Shown: positions 38,481-52,123 of the stretch, piece after piece
Layout: the number at the start of each line of letters is the position of its first letter
How positions within the stretch are numbered: position 1 is the first letter of the stretch
DNA from: Misgurnus anguillicaudatus
Taxonomy: Eukaryota > Chordata > Actinopteri > Cypriniformes > Cobitidae
NCBI RefSeq assembly: GCF_027580225.2
Contig: NC_073357.2
Span: 43,920,001-43,984,000 of the forward strand
Direction: 5' to 3'
Length of the DNA stretch: 64,000 nt
Position numbers and translations under genes: made by a program
Notes under the pieces: model-generated
The model's input: the letters and a program-made list of their open reading frames with translations, nothing else
The model's database searches: none
Told to the model about the DNA's origin: nothing

Positions 38481-40139
38481 GGAGGGGATGGACTCGGGCT
38501 GCGCCTCAGCTGCTGCTGTTGCGATAGCATGGATCACTGAGCTATTGCCAAACACTTTCTTGGCCGCTAATAGCACTTTTTGCCCTTCTTTGTGCGGCTC
38601 GTAGCAGGTATTTAAAAACAGCAACGGGTGAAGCAGACGCGTCTTCCTCTAGCTCCGAGATGCTTTCCTCTTCAGTAATGTCACTTTCAAAATCCGTTAT
38701 CACACGCTTTACTTCACAGAGTGGACTTTTTGAGACGGTAAGACTAAAATTTTCCAAATATGCCCATCATTACCGACATCAGACTATTACTTAAATTCAA
38801 TGTTAGGATGAACGTTTTTTTTATCCTCTTTTTTTGCACGCGTAAATTTGAGATTAAACTCTTTCAGTGGACAAAATGAAAAACTGTCCGTGTTATATTA
38901 GAAATGCAGGTCCGTTCACATTGAAAGGGAGAGATAGCAACTGTTTCCTCTCTGTTTACTATGTCAGACACTGCCTTCTCCACTAAAAGCGTTTAAGTCC
39001 GCGTCTTCGCCTTGCGTCCGTGCTGTCTTCTCTCACGTAAGTCAATCTGACCGCAAAGGGAATCGCATCGAGCCCGCTGAAGGGGGCAATTTGGAGTCGT
39101 GCCGTTCAATACGCCAGAATATCTTGTCCGTATGTCCGTACACCGAAGTCACAGGGCAGATTGGAAGGAAAGAGCAGTCTTTCATGGATCCAGGATGTTT
39201 TTGCCCAATCTCACTCTGTGTGTGCATGCCGTTAGATCCGCCCAAGCATCTGTCCGTCTAACCATTGGCGCATCCATCAGTGTCACACACACGCAGACAC
39301 ACACACGCCGCACGGAGTCGCTTTAACTACGGGAAGCTTCTTTTCTTCATCAAAGGACTGATAACGCAAGATATTAACGGAATGGTTCCCAGTTTCGTAC
39401 TACAAAAGAACAGTTTGACAACAAGTTACCATTTTCTGCAATTGATAAGCTATACAGTTTAGTACTTCGGCAGTGCATTAGATGGCTGAAATTGGGGTGC
39501 ATGGAGATGTTTAAAGTGATGATTCTCTTATTTTCAAATATAACCTAATATACACTGATTGCAATGATAAAAGCGACAAGTTACGTAACTCATAAAAAAT
39601 TTAACTCATAAAAGTGGAAACAAAACTTGCTTTAATATTTATTTTACCTAAATTGATAACTTACTATTTGATTTGAATATTTGATTTCACGCATGTTTTG
39701 GCAATTGTAACATTTGAGTGAGGTGAATATGCCTTTTTTTCTTTCCTTTTTGTGAAATGTCGTGATTTACTTTAAATTATCGAGTGAATCGACGTGTTCA
39801 AGAATGTACGTATTCTGGAACATTTCCTTTATTTTTAGGGCACATTTCATCGACGGCCTGAGTCTCTGAACCTGTTATTATTTGCCATTAAAATAACTTG
39901 ATTTTATCGTTTTATTATTTTCTATTAATCAAGTCTTTAATTGTAGTGAATGTAAAACAAAAATAACTACAACTTATTAAACTATGCTAATGCCTGCCTG
40001 TATTAGACTTCAGAACTACTGAACTGACAGAGAGAAAGTTAATGTGTGTTTTTCACTACAAATGCATATAACAAAATGGACGAATATAAACAGAGTTAAG
40101 AGAATGTCAATACACGCAAAAAACACTCTTCCTTCTTTG

Positions 40140-40164
40140 GTGTGTGTGTGTGTGTGTGTGTGTG
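40140..40164. repeat. GT microsatellite
   Basis: (GT)12, uninterrupted. Confidence 0.9.
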
Positions 40165-40607
40165 GTAAGAAATTACAGCTGCATTAGTATATGAACGTGA
40201 GCGCGCATTGTGAATCGTTACCGCCCCCTTCCATGTTCAAATGCTTATCCTAAAATAAAAACCTAAAAAGGTAAAAATGTGATATTTTTATTTAGATTGT
40301 GTTAAAGTATATATTAATATTTTTGTTTAAAAAGTACATCACTAATCGTGTTTTATGCAGTTATCCAAAAAGAAGAAAAGGTACGTCATTATCTCATGTT
40401 TAACTTCACTTTATCTCGGTGTCTTCATGTTCTTCTATATATCATGCGTTGAGCAAAACATGTTTTTTTTTCAGGGTCTTTTGTTTGTTGACCTGTCAAA
40501 ATATCCAGTAAGCATTGTTTTAAATGCCGAAATTAAAGACATCTGTTTAATATGAAACACATTTTAGCTGCCAGAGGCCTAACAAATGTACACAGCTTGA
40601 AAAGTCT

Positions 40608-40702
40608 TTTGAAACTATTATTATTAAATCCGACTTGAAAATATGATTATTATTATTACTATTATTGTTACTATTATCATTAATATTATTATAATATCTA
40701 CA
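40608..40702. repeat. ATT-rich low-complexity tract
   Basis: Imperfect (ATT)n visible directly. Confidence 0.8.
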
Positions 40703-43700
40703 TTTAGGGTACCTAATATTCTTCATTTCAAATTGTAAGTTATTTATTGTTGTTGATGTCAAAACAGAGATTTTTTTAAGACTGCAAATTAATCTAAACT
40801 GCATTTCTAAGACAGAAAACAAACTTTAAACTTCAATGAAGCTTTAAAATAAAAAAATAGTAGCTTAATATTTTTTTCTAATTTTGGTTTCATTTTATTG
40901 TGTTATTCCAGTAGATATTTGCCATTTTTATAGAGAAAGAGAGAATATATATTAATGACTGTTAATAATGACTGTTTTAACATTACATGTTTGTTTTTTT
41001 ATTTGTACATGCGCTAAAGATAGCAGGAACGCTAATGTGTGTTATGTGCCGCAATGCCATGGGTCTTTCTTTTCAGTGGCATTTGCTTTGTTCGGTATTC
41101 TTGATTTATAAAATTCATTAGTTCAGTTGAAAGAAAGTTTTTCACTCTAAATAAAGTTTCTTGATGGATGAAATAATATAGGCAATTGTAATGTGAGCAA
41201 AAAAGAGTAGATCACAATTTGATGAGTTCTCCATCTTTTCCTTAAAGTTAACTTTTTTTCTGAAATTCAGAACACGAAGAAAAGTTACCACCAGTGAAAA
41301 AGAAAATTTGGCAAATATGTTATTTTTGTCTTTGTTGGCATATTAATACAGCTCCCACGAGAGATTTGAGAGTTTGTGCTTTAAACTCTGGGCAAAGTCT
41401 TAAAATAGCCCCAATGGACGCAAATCATAATAGCCTAACCATTCCCACAACATGTTTTTAATTTGCAATACGTTTTAATAGTCCAAACGAAAACTTTATT
41501 GGAATATTCATACTATTTTAATTACAAAGATGAATATCTGAGATTAATGAATTTAATTTGTCTTTACGAACCCAAATTTTAGGTTCAGCTTCATAATTAT
41601 GGGGTGTAGTAAAATAAACGAAATTACAAAAAGGACAAAAAAGTTAACAAAAACAAAACACCAGACCGCTGTTTACATGCTTATCAGGTTTTCGGTATTC
41701 GTTTGTCTTAATACTGACTTGTATATCTCTCTTTTGTGATAAATAATTGTGATAGATAATTTAGAATCACATTTTTATATTTTTTGTTACGAGGCAATTG
41801 TGATGGAAAATCAGGTGCATAACTACAAATTATATATTCTTTTTATTTAAATTTTAACATTAATGTCGGATAATGGTGTGAGATCCCCCCAAATAGTAGC
41901 ATACATACAGTAATTATGTCGAAAGTCAGCATATCAATTCGACATTCTTTCTAAAGCTGCAAAAAATAATTATTATTATTATTATACAATTCATGTTTTT
42001 ATTTGACACAATCTTCTCTTGCCTCCTATGACTAAATTCAAACAAAAAGTTCACTAAAATTCCTGACTTCATAATTCCTTCTCAGTTCAACGTCTGTTTC
42101 CCATTTTGTGATTTTTCTACACGCAAGCTGAGCACAGGACCACAGGAGGGCTTTCAATATCTAAGATCTCCGTACGATCATATTAAAGCGAAACAAAGGC
42201 GTACAAAGTATCAAACGAAAGAAGTTAACCGAAATCGTAAAACATTCAAACATTTCCACTCGTCCTGTACTAAATTTAGGCTACTAAACATATTTGCTAT
42301 GCGGAATCCATCGCAAGAGTTAATTAAATTAACATTAGTTTATTGTCTCGTGAGTAATGTCATTATGTTTATACACTAAGTTAAAAAGCATTTTTAACAT
42401 TGGGGCAATTGCAGACCCACACGAATCAACCACACATAACTTGTGAGAAATATGCCTATGATTCTTTCTTCTCTATTAATATTATTTATTATTATTATTA
42501 TGTTTATACGTGCATGCTATGACTCTAAACGAAATCTATAAAGTTTCGTAACACCTCTCTCACTTTGGCGAGGCTTACTGATGGAGCATGAGCCATTGTC
42601 GATTATTTATACTCTTATCATAGCGACAAGAGCACGTTTATATGAAGCAGAGGCGCAGTTGGGTGTGATCGATATATGAGTGGATAGCATCAGTCATCAG
42701 TCAGTGGAGGTGAATTGAAGTTAAAGTTTAAGTTGAGGTTTATCGGCCAAGCAGGATTGCTCTTGAGACTTTTTTCCAGCATTAAATAGTTCAATACAAA
42801 ATAAAACACAAGATACACACTTCACAGGTTACCCCACTGAAAAGCACCTAATTTGACAGTTAGACAGCAGGGGCTCCTTGTTTCGTATCTCTTATGCATA
42901 AAGGTTAATATAGAGTGTATATTAACAATCACCACCCATGAGATTTGGAGACCCCAACTGTGCCAGACCAGGGTCAGTCTGATACATGGTACATAATGAT
43001 CATGTGAGATCCATCATCCATAAAATAAATTCTATATATTAGAGTCCTCAAGTTCCTTTTGAGGTTCAGAGAGGGCAACTGGGCTTACTGTCCTTACATT
43101 CTTAAAACAATGGCTACGACTAGATCCAGGCCGGCTATAAAAAGCATGTGTCGTAATTAGAGCTAGAGGAGAATCCCCGCTTCTGGAGCGTGCACGCTCT
43201 CCTGCACCGCACGCATCTTCACGGCACACTTGTTCCTAGTAGTGTGTGTAAAGAGGGTAGGCATCAGAGATCTCTCCTCAAGAGAGGGAAGCATTTACTC
43301 AGTAACAGGCAGCAAAATGCTCATTCTAGGTATGCAGTGGCGTCCCACATCAAATCTAATTCTCTATCGCTCATCCACGGCAGTTTCACAGGATTACACC
43401 CACTCTCCTTTCTGCTCGCCACTCTTTATTGAAAATTAGCTGTGACGTAATAAGTAACTTTTTATAAGCAGCTCCCTGTGGTCCCTTTATTTTTTTGGTT
43501 TTGTTTGATGTATATGCATCATCTATATGTAACTTTAAATCTTTTTTATATCCAGGCCAGGTAGAAAGGTATACTGTATATTAATAATACAGCGATGATA
43601 AACTAGGATAGGTGAATACAAAAATGTAAATTTTGAATAACAAAAAATAATTGTATTTTGATAATTAAGCATGAATAAGATAATTCAGTTTTTAAGCATA

Positions 43701-43949
43701 AGAATATGTGACTAAATCAAGCGTTTGCTTCATTTCCAGTCCCTCCGCTGATCCAAAGCAGTAGTTAACTGCCCCAGCTATAGAACTTGTTCACCATTTA
43801 TCTAGTTTGGCTCATAACTGTTGTTGCACCATAAGAGTTAAAGTACCGTCTGACTGCTTCCTCCACCTCTTACCAGTGATGTGTGTCTTGCACTCTGCTA
43901 TGTACTTTTTCCTTAGAAGAGGAACCGTAAGTGTAAGGGCCTGCTCTTT

Positions 43950-43951
<2 letters not shown>

Positions 43952-43985
<34 letters not shown>
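43952..43985. repeat. CT microsatellite
   Basis: Uninterrupted (CT)n. Confidence 0.95.
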
Positions 43986-43989
<4 letters not shown>

Positions 43990-46129
43990 GGTGTGCTAGC
44001 TTGCAGGGTTGAGAGGGCAAGTGCTGACCAGCCCTCTTTCTCTGCCTGTTACTAGGTCACGGAGCACCCCCCCCCAGCCTTGTACCTCTTTCTCCAGCAC
44101 CTTCCCATCCACTGCCACCAGGGAGAGGGTAATTTAAGCCCTGCTTGATATATCCAACTCATCACTGTCCCACAGACCAGCTTCAAAATTAAAGTCTGAT
44201 CTACAAAGTTAAAGCAGGTTGCGATAAAAATTGGCATAGGTCAGGGAAGGAGGGAGCGGTCAAAGCACGTGGCGCTTTTTCATCTCTTTTGATTTATGCT
44301 TTCGGGGGGAGCCGTAGAAAAATTAAAACATTACCCAGTTAAATTAGGTTTTTACCCAAGGTGTGATCATCAGAGAAAAATAAAAATTATTAATGAAAAT
44401 TAAGTTGTTGTTAAACTATATATAAAAAGGTGAACAAATTTGGCCTGCAGTGCTTGAAGAAGAGGCTTAAGTCTAAATTTTAGACTTGAAATTGAATTAA
44501 ATTATAATAGAAGAGCTGAAAGAGGGACACGACAGAATAATCAGGCTCCTCCCCCAAAAAATAAGTTTGGCTCCGTTTATGTTTACAATAACACAAAAAT
44601 CACTTATATTTAGTTAGTATAGTTCAATATCATTTCCAAGTTTGATGTCAGAGCTGCATCCCGCTTAGACATTTGTTTTTGATCTTGAAAGTAGTTTTCT
44701 TCAAATGATCACTTTTGAAACACACATTGATCGACATTTCTGAGTGAGATAAAGATTTGCAGCGAGTATACAATGATGGAGCAGATGTGGCTGGAGAGTT
44801 TGATTACGAGTGAATGTTTGTCTTTGATGTAGCAGTGAAAGAATGACCAAGTAAAAGAAAACAACTTTCATTTTAATGGGCTCGTGGAACTCTCTCTGAT
44901 TGGACGCAATGACGTAAAGCAGGCATGAGTCAGTCGTGATTGAAGGAACATGAGCGCGTGAGGGACACTGAGGTTTTGGGGGGCAGAGGAAAGAGGTGGG
45001 TGGAGGTACTACAGTATCAGCTCACAAGAAAGAGTGATTGTTAGTGTGTGAGAGTGCACATGATGTGTGTGGGAGAAAAGAGAGAGGAAGTGAGTGTGTC
45101 TGCGCGTGTCTGTGTGTGTGCGACCATGAACGCAGACATATGAACTTAAGCGAGTGTGTATAAAAGCATGCCTGAGTGTGCAAAACGGTGCATTTTCATT
45201 CATTCAAGTGTGTGCATAAGAATTTTGTGTGTGTGTGTGTGTAAGCCTGCATGTGATTGCCTTGCATCTCTGTGTGCGGGACCTGATCCACAGCACTGTA
45301 TGGTAAACAGGAACATTTTCCCTGGAAGGAGGAATTTCCCCCAGCAGCCCCCTATAGCAGTAATGGTGGTGGTAATGAGCTGCAGCTGTCAGACCTCTTT
45401 CCGCCTCTCGTCCCTGATTCATGTTCCTGCCGCACAACATCTACAACTGGAACAAATGTTTACCCCAATGAAAACCAGACAAACACGGCCGGCCCGAATC
45501 ATAGCTCCTAACGGAATAACTAATGGCCCTGGCCCTGTTTTACGCTATCAATGATACATGTGGGCTCTGAAACGCAGACCCACAAGGTCAACAGCGCGGA
45601 CCATCAAGCTGTGCTTTTCTTATATAGGAAAAGACATGTATGAGATGTAGATAATCTGAAAAATATGAGTTAGCAGTTTGGACTTCTTTATGGTTTAAGT
45701 ATATTTTGGGTCAAGAACCGCAGAATAGTGTAAAAAAACACTGCAGACGTATTTGCTTCGTCAAATCTTGGTGCTGCCGGGCATTTGTGTTTTATTGAAC
45801 AGATGGAGCTTGACTCATTCTGGCTTCCTGACTGGGTTTACTCCCAATATTCGGCTCCCATGAGGTTGATATTACTAGAGAGCACAATCTATATTCATTG
45901 GAATGAGCGTCATGATTCAGAGATCAGCACGAATCAGTGATTGTGACTGAGCTGGAGTGGGATAATTCGAAATGCGTTTTCATAACTTTTTATAACATGC
46001 TGTCATTATGCTGGTGTTCAAATATAGCTGCTGTCTTTTTACATTCGCGTTCGTCGTTTTTCCTCTTTGACATTCTTACGTGCTTTTTTATTGTCGATAT
46101 TTCCCTTCTCTTTGTTCATTATAAAGTAT

Positions 46130-46410
46130 CAAACGCAGCCGGTCATGTAGAGAGATAGACAGCGGCAAAGTGTGTTTACCCCATGCGGCCATTAATGCTA
46201 CGGCCGCATGCCAGCAGCGACATTAATCCATTAATCACACTTTTCCATTTGCTCAGGCCTGCTTTATTAATTTGGCGTGAGGTAACGCTAATACAACCTC
46301 TCTCTGTCAAACTTCCTACCTCATTACATGTACAAAAGTCCCACCACCCACCTGTCACGAGGCCACATCCTATAGACTCTTTATATTACAATAAAAGACG
46401 TGGTAATTGT
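46130..46410. promoter_or_regulatory. Candidate upstream element with GC-arm hairpin
   Basis: CATGCGGCC (46182-46190) and GGCCGCATG (46202-46210) are perfect inverted arms around ATTAATGCTAC. ACATTAATCCATTAATCAC and TTTATTAATTTGG follow. Repeated ATTA cores in non-repetitive sequence about 9 kb upstream of exon 1 suggest an enhancer; not tested. Confidence 0.3.
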
Positions 46411-47078
46411 GGCACAGAGGTGCGCAGAAGGAGAAAGCGGAAGAATTAGAAATTATACAAAATAAGGCATTACAAAAAGAAAACTGAACTTAAAAGAGGA
46501 AGAACTTACAGATAAGGAGAGCAGGTCTGAGAAAGATCAAAAAGGCCCAAACCAACAGTGAGTGTTCGTATGAGATCCACAAAAGATCTGAAAGATCAAC
46601 CTTTCTTCCTCTCTTTCTGGTGTCTTGTCAAGCATGTGAAAGCCACTTCACTATGCTGCTGTTTATCTTGCGCTGACATTCTCTGCTCCATCTATTTTTC
46701 AGGCCTCCTAAGCAGGAGCTTTACCTCTAAACACACACTTGGAAAGACAAGCTTAATCACAGAGAGAGAAAGAGAGAGAAATAGAAATAGAGGAAGAGAG
46801 AGAGAGAGAGATAAAACATTAATATACTTAAAAACCAAGGGAGTTTCTCTGAGGAGACAAGGGAGGTAGTTCTTCCCCCCAAAAAATTTACGGTACTAAA
46901 TTAAAACAAAACAAATATTAGTTAGTAGTGTCAAGAATATGATAAAGCTATATTATTGTAGTTATATATTTTTAAACAATAATAAAAACATTCATTTACA
47001 TGGTACAATACATTCAATAAAGAGTATGTCAATATAAACATGCCAAAATACTAAAAATCATTTTTATGAGTAATTTAA

Positions 47079-47574
47079 AGGGGCCATGGCACAAGACCTT
47101 TTTAAGATGTCAAATAAATCTTTGGTGTCCCCAGAGCACATATGTGAAGTTTTAGCTCAAAATACCACATAAATAATTTATTATAGCATGTTAAAATTGT
47201 CACTTTGTAGGTGTGTGCAAAAATGTGCTGTTTTGGGTGTGTCCTTTTAAATGCACATGAGCGGTTGGTTGCAATTGAAACTCAATTGTGCTTTGAATTT
47301 TTTTCTCTCTCTCTTTTTTCTCTGCACTAAATGGCAGTGCTGTGATTGGATAGTGCAGGTTAAGAGGCAGTATTATTATAATAAGAGCTCCTTCTGACAT
47401 CATAAGGAGAGCCAAATTTCAACGACCTATTTTTTCATGTGCTTGTAGAGAATGGTTTACCAAAACTAAGTTACTGGGTTGATCTTTTTCACATTTTCTA
47501 GGTTGATAGAAGCACTGGGGACCCAATCATAGCACTTAAACATGGAAAAAGTCAGATTTTCATGCCATGGCCCC
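47079..47574. repeat. TTAA-flanked DNA transposon, about 496 bp
   Basis: Ends AGGGGCCATGGCA and TGCCATGGCCCC are inverted repeats. TTAA sits at 47075-47078 and 47575-47578. No transposase; the 71-codon open frame inside is not protein-like. A common cyprinid repeat type. Confidence 0.8.
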
Positions 47575-47675
47575 TTAAATGTAAATGCTGTTGCAAAACT
47601 AAACAAACCTAGAGAAAGACTTTCAGAAGTCCACCACATACTACTGTATCACACTACAAACTGTCTGGTCAAGTT

Positions 47676-47702
47676 AGAGAGAGAGAGAGAGAGAGAGAGA
47701 GA
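47676..47702. repeat. GA microsatellite
   Basis: Uninterrupted (GA)n just downstream of the TTAA element. Confidence 0.9.
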
Positions 47703-49320
47703 CTCCTTAATCTGGTTAGTGTCATAGAAAGTTGTATACATGTGGTTATGTGGTCGTACACCATATTTTCTCTCAGAATTGATGCGACGAAAAGACAAGA
47801 TCCCCTCAATAAAATAATCACTTTACAGCTAAACCAACATGACACAATATAAATCTGATCAGGGGACAAATATAAACATCAGTACACACACATCCAGATC
47901 ACATGCCATTATGTTGACCCCTAGGTAACTGTGGTTTATAGAGAGAGCCTCGGACTGCACCCGGAGGCTTGCCTTTACAGCCCAATTATTAGCATTCCCG
48001 TGGCTAAAAACAGATGCTAGAAAAAGTGACACGAGAACTGGCTACAGTATGCTTCCTGCCACTGTATATCAACACTTCTCACATCCAAATATTCTCCTAA
48101 TGTCCCTCTAAGGGTTATGCAGGGCATGTTGATGATACACAGGCAATGCACAAGACATGACTTGAGATTTAGGTGTTATTGTGATAAAAGCATTGTGTGA
48201 TCACAGCACTTTTTATTTAATTAAAATCATATATTTTGAATATTTAATTTCTATATTGCCAGTATTATGAGTCTTTTATGAAATACAAAGCATGCAAATG
48301 AAAACTGTGTGTGTTCTCTGAGGAGTTTCCCTTTGAAATAGGATCTGATGTGGAAAGACGGGGCTGCTAGCCTGCCCTTTCTGTGGCAGGATTTAGGAAG
48401 TGTTACATTTTCACCCGATCGTATATGACCGAGGATACATTGCCCTAGAGATCATACGTTCATGCTGTTTCTCTCAAAACAGAAATGGGTTCGCGCAAGA
48501 TTTCAGACAGGTGCAAGAGGGACCCAAAAATGTAAACAAAAGTTCGTAATCAAATGACGCACAAGTTGGCAGGCAAATGTGCAGAAAGAACTAATTAAAC
48601 TAATACATTATTACACATTAGTGTACATACACTTCAAACAATTCAAAACCATGAACACAATGGTAATGTTTGAAAATAGGTGCATACTGTTTGTGCAACG
48701 ACTTAATGAAATGAAGCCTGCTATTTTTCCTGGGCTTATTGTGGACCTGTGTTCAGCTATATTTTAGTGCTGTGTTTCCCAGCCAAGTGTCATGCAAAGT
48801 GTCTGCAAAATGGTTTGATCTGAGCAAATTAATGTTGGACATAAAAGTCTAGCTTTCTCTTGGGCAGAGGCCAGGCTTTTCAGAGAGAAAGGGAAAAAGC
48901 ACTTAGTTGTAAAAGCGAGTTGCGCTTTACATTTTGATTAGGTCATTTTTCATGACTGAAGGAAAAAAAAACAGAACCACTTTTGATTTCAGGGGTTAAT
49001 GTGAAGTATTTACAGTATTTACTGCAATGCTGAAAAGTTGAACATTTCCTTTTTCCTCTTTTAGAAACGTATGAGGTAGTTTTGGCATACTTTTGGGAAT
49101 ACTTGGAATACTTTTGACATGTCATGTGGTGTGGCACGCAATACTTCATCAAAAAACATTTCATAACATTTTGCTAATACTTTAAAAATAGTTTTAAAAT
49201 ATATTTATCATGACTACTAAAGATAATTTAAAATGAATTAATGAATGTCTCGACTATGTTGTGTCTTTTTATTCAAACTTCAGATAAATCCATTTCTACT
49301 CTTACTTAATAATACAGATA

Positions 49321-50199
49321 GGGGAGAACCGGGGGAAAAGTAACGCGGGACGAAAGTAACTAAGCGATTTTATCCGAGCACTGATAACATTTGCTTCCCA
49401 AACTACGACAGCATCTTAGGCACACAACCCCTGACAGAGCTGACAAATATTGTGTTATTTACTCACCGTTTTGCGCGTGTAGATCCAGAAAGATGTTCTC
49501 AACCATGATAAGTAAATTCCGAAAGCGGTCATTGTTTTCTTATAGCGCGTTGTGTTTCTGGTTTCATGTGTTAAAGTACTGATCAATCTACAGGTTATAA
49601 ATTTGACCTCTCTTAGTTTTTCAAAATAAAAGTAAATCGGGTTTAAATGTGAGGAGATCCTGTCGGGACAAAAGTAACACTTGTTACTTTTGTCCCGCTG
49701 CTAATACTGTTGTATATGTTGAAAATTTATATTATTCTAATTTGATTTAATTTCATTTTCTTAGTGTTCAAACTGTTGATTTTTTTATTCTCAACAATTT
49801 AAGTTTGTACTGTTGGTTGCTTTTGAAATATTTGATAAAACTGAAATTTAAAATGAAAATGTAATTTCATTATTTTTTACAAAGATAAATTACAAAATAT
49901 GTTTCCAGTTACATATTAACGACATCATAGTCATGTAGATTTACTAAAAACAAGTGTAACAAAATAATCTATCTTGTCTTGTTGTGTTACTTTTGTCCCT
50001 GCAGGTGGGGTCCAAAGTAACAATTCACTACTTATGTTTAAAGTGAAATTATACTGAAGTTGTTTTACATTTTTACAAAATTCCACCTGATATTGATAGA
50101 CCACACTTGTGAGTTATTGACCACAGCAAAAATATATCTCTGTCTATGACATTATCTTTCAAAATTAAGTTTTTCTGGTACTTTCGCCCCGCTCTCCCC
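49321..50199. repeat. TA-flanked inverted-repeat element, copy 1
   Basis: Ends GGGGAGAACCGGGGGAAAAG and the complement of CTTTCGCCCCGCTCTCCCC, flanked by TA (49319-49320, 50200-50201). The centre holds a perfect hairpin: CGGGACAAAAGTAAC, loop ACTT, then its complement (49664-49697). Copy 2 in the same orientation lies at 53354. No transposase. The TA target suggests a Tc1/mariner-mobilised element (inference). Confidence 0.8.
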
Positions 50200-51916
50200 T
50201 ACTGTAAATATTTTCAGCTCAATATAAATGTGAAACGTATGTATTGTTGTACATATTGTTTACAAATTGAGCTCATATATACATGCTCATATGTAATTCC
50301 ACAGCCATTTATAAAACATGCAGATCAACAAAACAGGTCTTGAATAGTTCATAATACTCATATCCATAATTATAAAGCTTCCCCATTCAGTCAGCGAGTA
50401 AAAATAAAGGCTTCCATCATAACGTCAGTCTCCGCTCAGACGTGGATCATGATCCACGAGCGGTCGGCTCCATGGTAAACAGTATTAAGTGGACACTATA
50501 ATCATATCATTAATTCAGCTTTGTGACCTCTTTGTCTCTATTTTTAAAATCAGGTGAGAAGGTAACAGAGCTCCACACACCTCACAGCAGAGCAATTTTA
50601 CACCACTGCACATCATTGGAGAACCAGTGGGAGGTGACTTAATGCCTTTACTGCCAAAACAGATAGATGGAGGGAGAGATTTTTATTTTCTTATATCATA
50701 CGTTTAGTAGACGTGAAGCCTGCTGTGACTTGACAATGTGTATTGTAATAGGGATATTTGTTTTTCTCTGTCGCTTTGTTTCTTTAATTGTGTTCTTTGA
50801 TAAATGCACGTGTTAGCTTTATAACACCACACTGTAAAAATGTATCTTATGTTCTTACATTTAAATCATCTACTTTAGTTATAAAATATTTAATGTGACA
50901 GTTTAAACTTAACTATACTGGTCTGCACCCACAAAAGTATTTTTTTAAAGGTTAAAAAATAACTAACATTTGCACAATTCTGCTTATTGTGAAGCAACCA
51001 AAATACAAATGTGCTTTGAATTGTTTTCTTTTATTTTTCAGAAGAATGGGCTTCTTGAAGAATGAGATGGATAACAGTTGTATGTAATCTTGGATTGAGG
51101 TCATTGCCAAAACACATCACATTCCTATCCATTCACTTCACATTCATTCATTCACTCACATAAACAGACGTCTCTTCCACCCGTGGCACATACAAGAATC
51201 AATCTAGTCACACTTACACCCCAAAAATGTTCAAATAACAGAAAATACACAAGGAAAGGACCACATGCACAAACACGCAGGCATGGCGTGCGCACACAAA
51301 CCGCTGATGCGCATAGAAAGGTGTCTGCCGCTGTTAATATCATTCAGGATACTAAGTGAACGTTTCAGTCACCTTTCATTTCCTTCTCCTCATCATCGTC
51401 GCTCTCTCTCACTTTTTACTCTTTCACACACAAGCAGACACATCATCATCATCTTCATCATCTCTCACATTACCATCACTGGACACACAGAGACACATAT
51501 CCAGAAATGGAGAGATGACAAGGAAGAGGGGAGAACACAAGAAGCACATTAGTTATCGGTCTCTGTCGTTCTTCTCCTTTCACATCCCATCAGAGTAACA
51601 CTCTTCCATCTGTTCCCTCACTCTTCTTCACCTCTAACTGTCTAACAGCCCTGCTGCACTTCACTACACTGGCCTACCTGACTAAACGACACTTCACACT
51701 AGACACACAGATGACTGAAACTGAAATATTTACAGAGCTACGGAATGGGAAAAGACAGAATTGATGGAATAGAAGGAATGCACAAAATAGGACAAGTGTG
51801 TAGCCTACATTTTCCAGTTGTGAGAGTGACTAACACACAAACATAATGGGGCATAATTATATTTATAAAAAAGATCGCCATGTTAAAATAATGCACAATG
51901 TTTTTTAAATGCAAAA

Positions 51917-52111
51917 ATGGTCAAAATATTTACCCCAGCTCTCACTTGGGCAGTACTCTTAAAAAAGGTCCTAATATGGTACAGATATGTATACATTTGG
52001 TATCAATATACTGCATGTACCTCCGAGGTACTAATATGAACTCTTTAGATGCAAAGCTGTACTTTTTTGAGGAACCGCCCCAGTGACAGGTGGGGTACAT
52101 ATTTTGACCAT
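51917..52111. repeat. Short inverted-repeat element, 195 bp
   Basis: The ends ATGGTCAAAATATTTACCCC and its near-complement GGGGTACATATTTTGACCAT are inverted repeats. The interior has GGTAC-rich sequence typical of a common fish repeat with CACTGGGGC and GCCCCAGTGAC arms. It stops 12 bp before the next element. Confidence 0.75.
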
Positions 52112-52123
52112 TTTCTTTAGACA

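Larger units (their letters stand above)
38481..47078. other. AT-rich intergenic desert, no gene seen
   Basis: No protein-like frame and no complete transposon seen. It holds a GT tract (40140-40164), an ATT-rich low-complexity tract (40608-40702), further ATT runs near 41970 and 42480, a CT tract (43952-43985) and the candidate element at 46130. A 71-codon open frame at 38542-38757 on the minus strand has no recognised family. The AT content is highest from 39.5 to 42.5 kb. Confidence 0.7.
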
